Of a DNA stretch of 9,272 nt, positions 6,450 to 9,272 are shown piece after piece. The notes under the pieces were generated by a model that saw only the letters and a program-made list of their open reading frames with translations, searched no databases and was not told the origin of the DNA. The first letter of the stretch is position 1; each line of letters starts with the position of its first letter. The DNA is from Chlorobiota bacterium. Its GTDB lineage: Bacteria; Bacteroidota; Bacteroidia; Bacteroidales; JAADGE01. Both the position numbers and the translations under genes were made by a program. The stretch lies in assembly GCA_013153575.1 (NCBI GenBank), contig JAADEE010000097.1, forward strand, positions 1-9,272. The letters are read 5' to 3'.

Positions 6450-6778
6450 AAATAGAAAACGTAAAAGCTCAAATGAGAAAAGGCATACTTGAATTTTGCA
6501 TACTTTCAATTTTATCGGAAAAGGATGCTTATGCTTCTGATATTATAAAAAAACTAAAAGAGGCAGAGCTTATTGTTGTTGAAGGAACAATTTACCCTCT
6601 TTTAACAAGGCAAAAAAATTCAGGATTATTAAGTTACAGGTGGGAAGAATCAACACAAGGACCACCTCGAAAATATTATATTATTACCGAAAAAGGTAAA
6701 GATGCCTTAAAGGAATTAGATGAATCATGGAGTAACCTAACAAAATCAGTTGAAAAAATTAAAGCAACAAATCAATGA
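6446..6778 (+). CDS. PadR-family winged-helix transcriptional regulator
   Basis: A 110-residue DNA-binding protein, the normal size of short PadR regulators. It begins with the helix MRKGILEFCILSIL (10-23), then DAYASDIIKKL (27-37), the recognition-helix region VEGTIYPLLTRQKNSGLL (45-62) and the wing GPPRKYYIITEKG (72-84). A C-terminal helix (85-107) should serve in dimer contacts. These are the best conserved blocks of PadR, so the family is firm. It is translationally coupled to both neighbours: ATGA overlaps join it to the upstream PspC gene (6446-6449) and the downstream one (6775-6778). In this arrangement PadR proteins usually repress their own operon; the inverted repeat around the promoter at 5875-5921 is the likely site. 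The inducing signal is unknown; membrane or cell-wall stress sensed with the PspC partners is a guess. Confidence 0.95.
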   Translation: MKIENVKAQMRKGILEFCILSILSEKDAYASDIIKKLKEAELIVVEGTIYPLLTRQKNSGLLSYRWEESTQGPPRKYYIITEKGKDALKELDESWSNLTKSVEKIKATNQ

Positions 6779-7416
6779 AAAAAGCAATAACAGTAAACAT
6801 TAACGGATATATTTTTAATATAGATGAAGATGCATACACAGAACTTAAAAATTGGTTAGACAAAATTTCTAATCAGTACAAAAATGAAAAGGATGGTGAT
6901 GAAATTATAAATGACATTGAAATGCGTGTTGCAGAACTATTTACTGACATGGTTGGAGATAATGGTGTTGTTTCAATTATTGAAGTAAATAATGTTATAA
7001 AAACAATGGGACAGCCTGAAGATTTTGAAGATGTTTCTGATAATAAGCAAAAAGGTAATGAAAGTTTTTCATCATATGAAAAGAAAAAAAGATATAAAAA
7101 CAGACGATTATTCAGAGATGATGAAAATAGTGTTATTGCCGGAGTTTGTAGTGGACTTGGATATTATTTTGGTATTGACCCCGTTTTAATAAGGTTAGCT
7201 TTTATTCTTACAATATTTATAGGAGGTTTTGGAATTATTACTTATATAATTTTATGGATTGTTAGCCCCAAAGCAACATCAACAAGCCAAAAACTTGAAA
7301 TGATGGGAGAACCGGTAAACATTTCAAATATTGAAAAAGCTATAAAAGAAGAAGTTGAATATTTTAAAGATATTTTTTATAAGAAAAAAAACAACTCAAA
7401 AAATCAAAAAAAATAA
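6775..7416 (+). CDS. PspC-domain membrane protein, second of two
   Basis: A 213-residue protein of the two-part type seen with PadR genes in Bacteroidota. The N-terminal domain (1-84) shows ITVNINGYIFNIDEDAY (5-21), EIINDIEMRVAELF (43-56), the helix VVSIIEVNNVIKTMG (65-79) and PEDF (81-84). The PspC domain (about 110-165) has RLFRDDENSVIAGVCSGLGYYFGIDP split by a Gly-rich turn, then hydrophobic spans near 138-150 and 153-164 (ITYIILWIVSP). A further conserved-looking tail MGEPVNISNIEKAIKEE (177-193) and a lysine/asparagine-rich end follow. The protein is probably anchored in the inner membrane with a cytosolic N-terminal domain. It is the last gene of the coupled operon; its TAA stop is the first edge of the terminator stem at 7416. 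It is the fuller of the two paralogues. Confidence 0.92.
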   Translation: MKKAITVNINGYIFNIDEDAYTELKNWLDKISNQYKNEKDGDEIINDIEMRVAELFTDMVGDNGVVSIIEVNNVIKTMGQPEDFEDVSDNKQKGNESFSSYEKKKRYKNRRLFRDDENSVIAGVCSGLGYYFGIDPVLIRLAFILTIFIGGFGIITYIILWIVSPKATSTSQKLEMMGEPVNISNIEKAIKEEVEYFKDIFYKKKNNSKNQKK

Positions 7417-7434
7417 GCCGGTTTTAAACCGGCT
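7416..7434. terminator. bidirectional hairpin terminator between convergent genes
   Basis: The stem AGCCGG (7416-7421) pairs with CCGGCT (7429-7434) around a TTTTAAA loop, and the loop bases can extend the pairing. On the minus strand the stem is followed at once by a run of eight T after TTA, a strong intrinsic terminator for the DUF2795 gene. On the plus strand the following CTTATACTCTTTATT is a weak U tract, so termination of the PspC operon may be less efficient. Confidence 0.85.
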
Positions 7435-7460
7435 CTTATACTCTTTATTGGATAGTATCA

Positions 7461-7682
7461 TTAATATTCATCTTCATTGAAAAAGAAATCGTCCTTACTT
7501 GGATAATCAGGCCAAATATCTTCGATACTATCATAAGTCTCGCCTTCATCTTCAATTTCTTGTAAATTTTCAACAACCTCTAAAGGTGAACCTGAACGTA
7601 TTGCAAAATCAATTAATTCTTCTTTTGTTGCAGGCCATGGTGCATCTTCTAATTTTGATGCTAATTCTAAAGTCCAATACAT
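7461..7682 (-). CDS. DUF2795 domain protein, small acidic
   Basis: A 73-residue soluble acidic protein. The whole length (MYWTLELASKLEDAPWPATK onward, with LIDFAIRSGSPLEVVENLQ at 23-41 and the ending DDFFFNEDEY) matches a small protein that I recall as strongly conserved across Bacteroidota under DUF2795. The predicted fold is a few helices. Function is unknown; the strong conservation suggests a basic cellular role. It has its own promoter candidate about 40 nt upstream and a strong terminator directly downstream, so it is probably a single-gene unit. The start ATG is the only one that fits the conserved N-terminus. Confidence 0.9.
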   Translation of the reverse strand: MYWTLELASKLEDAPWPATKEELIDFAIRSGSPLEVVENLQEIEDEGETYDSIEDIWPDYPSKDDFFFNEDEY

Positions 7683-7721
7683 TTTAAGTTTGTTTTGGTT
7701 AATTTTTTAAATTTCGGAGTG

Positions 7722-7729
7722 CAAATATA
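7722..7729 (-). promoter_or_regulatory. -7 promoter box for the DUF2795 gene
   Basis: Minus-strand TATATTTG matches TAnnTTTG and ends 39 nt before the ATG at 7682, leaving a leader of about 32 nt. The only TTTG upstream is about 15 nt away, shorter than the usual 19-21, so the -33 part is weak. Confidence 0.5.
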
Positions 7730-7793
7730 TAAAAATTTACAAAACAAAAAACTTTTTTATTTTTTTTTCAGAATTGTTATAAACATTGATTAT

Positions 7794-8333
7794 TTACGGC
7801 TTCCAAACAACTTCATTAGCTCCTGTTTCTTTAGAAATTACTCTTGCTAAAACAAACAAATAGTCAGACAATCTATTAAGATACATAATCAACAGAGCAT
7901 CAACACCTTCCGATTGAGCAAGTTCTACAAGCTCACGTTCTGCACGTCTGCAAACTGTTCTGCAAATGTGGCATTGTGCTACTTGTTTATTGCCTCCGGG
8001 AAGAATAAAATCTTTTAATGGAGGCAACATCTTATTAAGGTTATCTATTTCATTTTCAAGAAATTGCACATCTTTCTCTTCAACTTTTGGAAGTTTATAG
8101 GCAACTTCTCCTTTCACCGCAAGCAAAGAACCTAAATTATACAACTTATGCTGAATTTTAACTAATACATCTTTAAAGGTGTGACCAATCTCACAAGCAA
8201 ATAACATCCCGATAAAAGAATTTAATTCATCAACAGAGCCATAAGCTTTAATTCTTAAATCTGATTTTAAAACTCTACCCCCACTAAAAAGTGAGGTTTT
8301 GCCTTTATCTCCTGTTTTTGTATAGATTTTCAT
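7794..8333 (-). CDS. pduO: cob(I)alamin adenosyltransferase, PduO type
   Basis: Transfers the 5'-deoxyadenosyl group of ATP to reduced cob(I)alamin, making adenosylcobalamin for enzymes such as methylmalonyl-CoA mutase; cytoplasmic trimer in the family. At 179 residues it is the usual length of single-domain PduO/MMAB proteins. The ATP-binding N-terminus reads YTKTGDKGKTSLFSGGR (4-20), followed by KSDLRIKAYGSVDELNS (23-39). FILPGGN (109-115) and CRRAERE (128-134) form the second ATP/cobalamin motif, and YLNRLSDYLFVLAR (151-164) is the C-terminal signature. One variation is Cys at 124 in CHICRTVCRR, where Ala is more usual in my memory. The ATG lies 3 nt after the stop of the beta-barrel gene, so both are probably on one mRNA. 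The name covers PduO/MmaB; it is distinct from CobA/CobO and EutT folds. Confidence 0.95.
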   Translation of the reverse strand: MKIYTKTGDKGKTSLFSGGRVLKSDLRIKAYGSVDELNSFIGMLFACEIGHTFKDVLVKIQHKLYNLGSLLAVKGEVAYKLPKVEEKDVQFLENEIDNLNKMLPPLKDFILPGGNKQVAQCHICRTVCRRAERELVELAQSEGVDALLIMYLNRLSDYLFVLARVISKETGANEVVWKP

Positions 8334-8336
8334 AAT

Positions 8337-9272
8337 CTAGTTTATATTATACCCCAGAACAAAAGCAATAGTATTATAGCTAGACCTCCAATATTTATAT
8401 CTTTTGGTTATCTCCCGAGAAGATTGCATCCTTAACTCAACAGAATATTTATTATATTTATAGCCAAAACCTAAAGCTAAATTATTCTTTGTTTCAACAT
8501 TTAACGATGTGAGGTTATCTCCATTAGCACTATCTATAAAATCAATTGTAGAATTAATAGGAAAATCGAAAATTGCTAAAATATTAACAAACAATTTAGA
8601 CTTATTTCGTAAAAACATATAATACCTAACACCAATAGGAAGTTCTAGTGATTTGTAATTTACAGTACAAATAAGGTCTCCATCTCTAAGCAAACTTTCA
8701 TCTTCAGCATTTGTTTCAGATTTAAATTGCCGATATGTTGGCTCTACAATTACTCCCCACTTATTTTTATAAAATGGTAATACAACTTCAAATTCTGCAC
8801 CTATGCTAAAGTTAAATTTGTTATCGAATTCAGTTTCTCTCAAAACAGTTACTGATTTTTGGACTAACAAAGAAGAAACATTTCCACTAAACTTTGCAGA
8901 CAGAAAAAAATATTTTTTACCTTTCTCCTTATACCTTATAAAATCAGTATTTTTACACTGATTATATTTTATAAAAATTTCAACCAGTCGCTTTTCTTCA
9001 TACTCTAACTTTACCAATTCATTTTTAGAAATACTATTACATTTTAAATCATTATTTATTTGTTGCTTATAATATTCATTTTTTGCAGCTTTTTTATCTG
9101 GCGTTCTATATGATTTAAACACCAATTGCTTTATTGGTTTATTATTTACAGAATAAAAATAACGTATTAAATTTTTATCTTTATATCCATAAAGAGAAGC
9201 TTCTCCTTCAACTAAAACTTTTAAAAATAACTCTTCTTTTTTAAAAGACGGATTCCTGTCATCACTCATATA
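8337..9272 (-). CDS. outer-membrane beta-barrel protein, C-terminal part (5' end outside window)
   Basis: The frame is open to the window edge; the codon before the Met at 9269 encodes Tyr and no stop is seen, so that Met is probably internal. Homologues as I recall them have a signal peptide and about 100 more residues before the segment corresponding to SDDRNPSFKKEELFLKVLVEG. In the visible 310 residues, the first 110 or so form a soluble, lysine-rich region with Cys76 and Cys105. The rest alternates polar and hydrophobic residues in about eight strands: FFLSAKFSGNVSSL, FNFSIGAEFEVVLPF, WGVIVEPTYRQF, LELPIGVRYYMFL, LFVNILAIFDF, LALGFGYKYN, YSVELRMQSS and TIAFVLGYNIN. The terminal strand is typical of a barrel inserted in the outer membrane. 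Function is unknown. Its stop is 3 nt from pduO, which suggests co-transcription; a role in cobalamin handling is not shown by the sequence. Confidence 0.8.
   Translation of the reverse strand, partial: YMSDDRNPSFKKEELFLKVLVEGEASLYGYKDKNLIRYFYSVNNKPIKQLVFKSYRTPDKKAAKNEYYKQQINNDLKCNSISKNELVKLEYEEKRLVEIFIKYNQCKNTDFIRYKEKGKKYFFLSAKFSGNVSSLLVQKSVTVLRETEFDNKFNFSIGAEFEVVLPFYKNKWGVIVEPTYRQFKSETNAEDESLLRDGDLICTVNYKSLELPIGVRYYMFLRNKSKLFVNILAIFDFPINSTIDFIDSANGDNLTSLNVETKNNLALGFGYKYNKYSVELRMQSSREITKRYKYWRSSYNTIAFVLGYNIN

Noticed and set aside
7499..7687. Plus-strand open frame across the DUF2795 gene
   Set aside because: It is antisense to a clearly conserved small gene, and its Leu/Asn/Gln-rich translation has no family resemblance.
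9267..9269. ATG as true start of the beta-barrel protein
   Set aside because: The frame continues to the window edge, there is no signal peptide after this Met, and homologues as I recall them have about 100 residues before it.

Overview
The window looks like an ordinary chromosomal stretch from a strongly AT-rich member of the Bacteroidota. Four things point there: TAnnTTTG-type -7 promoter boxes in front of several genes, A-rich leaders instead of Shine-Dalgarno sites, a DUF2795 protein of the type common in that phylum, and paired PspC/PadR genes. The genus cannot be told from the sequence alone. I saw no tRNA, rRNA, insertion sequence, CRISPR array or phage gene.

Left part (1-4323, all minus strand): four genes read right to left as a probable operon. 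They encode an exported protein made almost entirely of MORN-type repeats, DapD of lysine/diaminopimelate synthesis, a GT4-type glycosyltransferase, and a TsaC/YrdC-family threonylcarbamoyl-AMP synthase that runs off the left edge. The last three are tightly spaced.

Middle (4324-7416): a divergent intergenic region precedes a small plus-strand exosortase-type membrane protease. Its 3' end overlaps, tail to tail, a minus-strand DUF2797 protein with a Cys-rich metal-site-like segment and a GIY-YIG-like pattern. A second divergent intergenic region (5823-5930) carries promoters for both directions. A perfect 11-bp inverted repeat there brackets the promoter of a three-gene, ATGA-coupled operon: PspC-domain protein, PadR-family repressor, second PspC-domain protein. 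The two PspC proteins share the same two-part architecture, and the regulator sits between them.

Right part (7417-9272, minus strand): a GC-rich hairpin serves as terminator between the PspC operon and a convergent 73-residue DUF2795 gene. Beyond it lie a PduO-type cobalamin adenosyltransferase and, 3 nt upstream of that, the C-terminal part of an outer-membrane beta-barrel protein whose N-terminus lies outside the window.

The points most worth a second look are the operator-like inverted repeat of the PspC-PadR-PspC operon, the lone small exosortase with an intact Cys/Arg/His set, the possible nuclease-like fold of the DUF2797 protein, and the roughly 21-repeat exported MORN protein.
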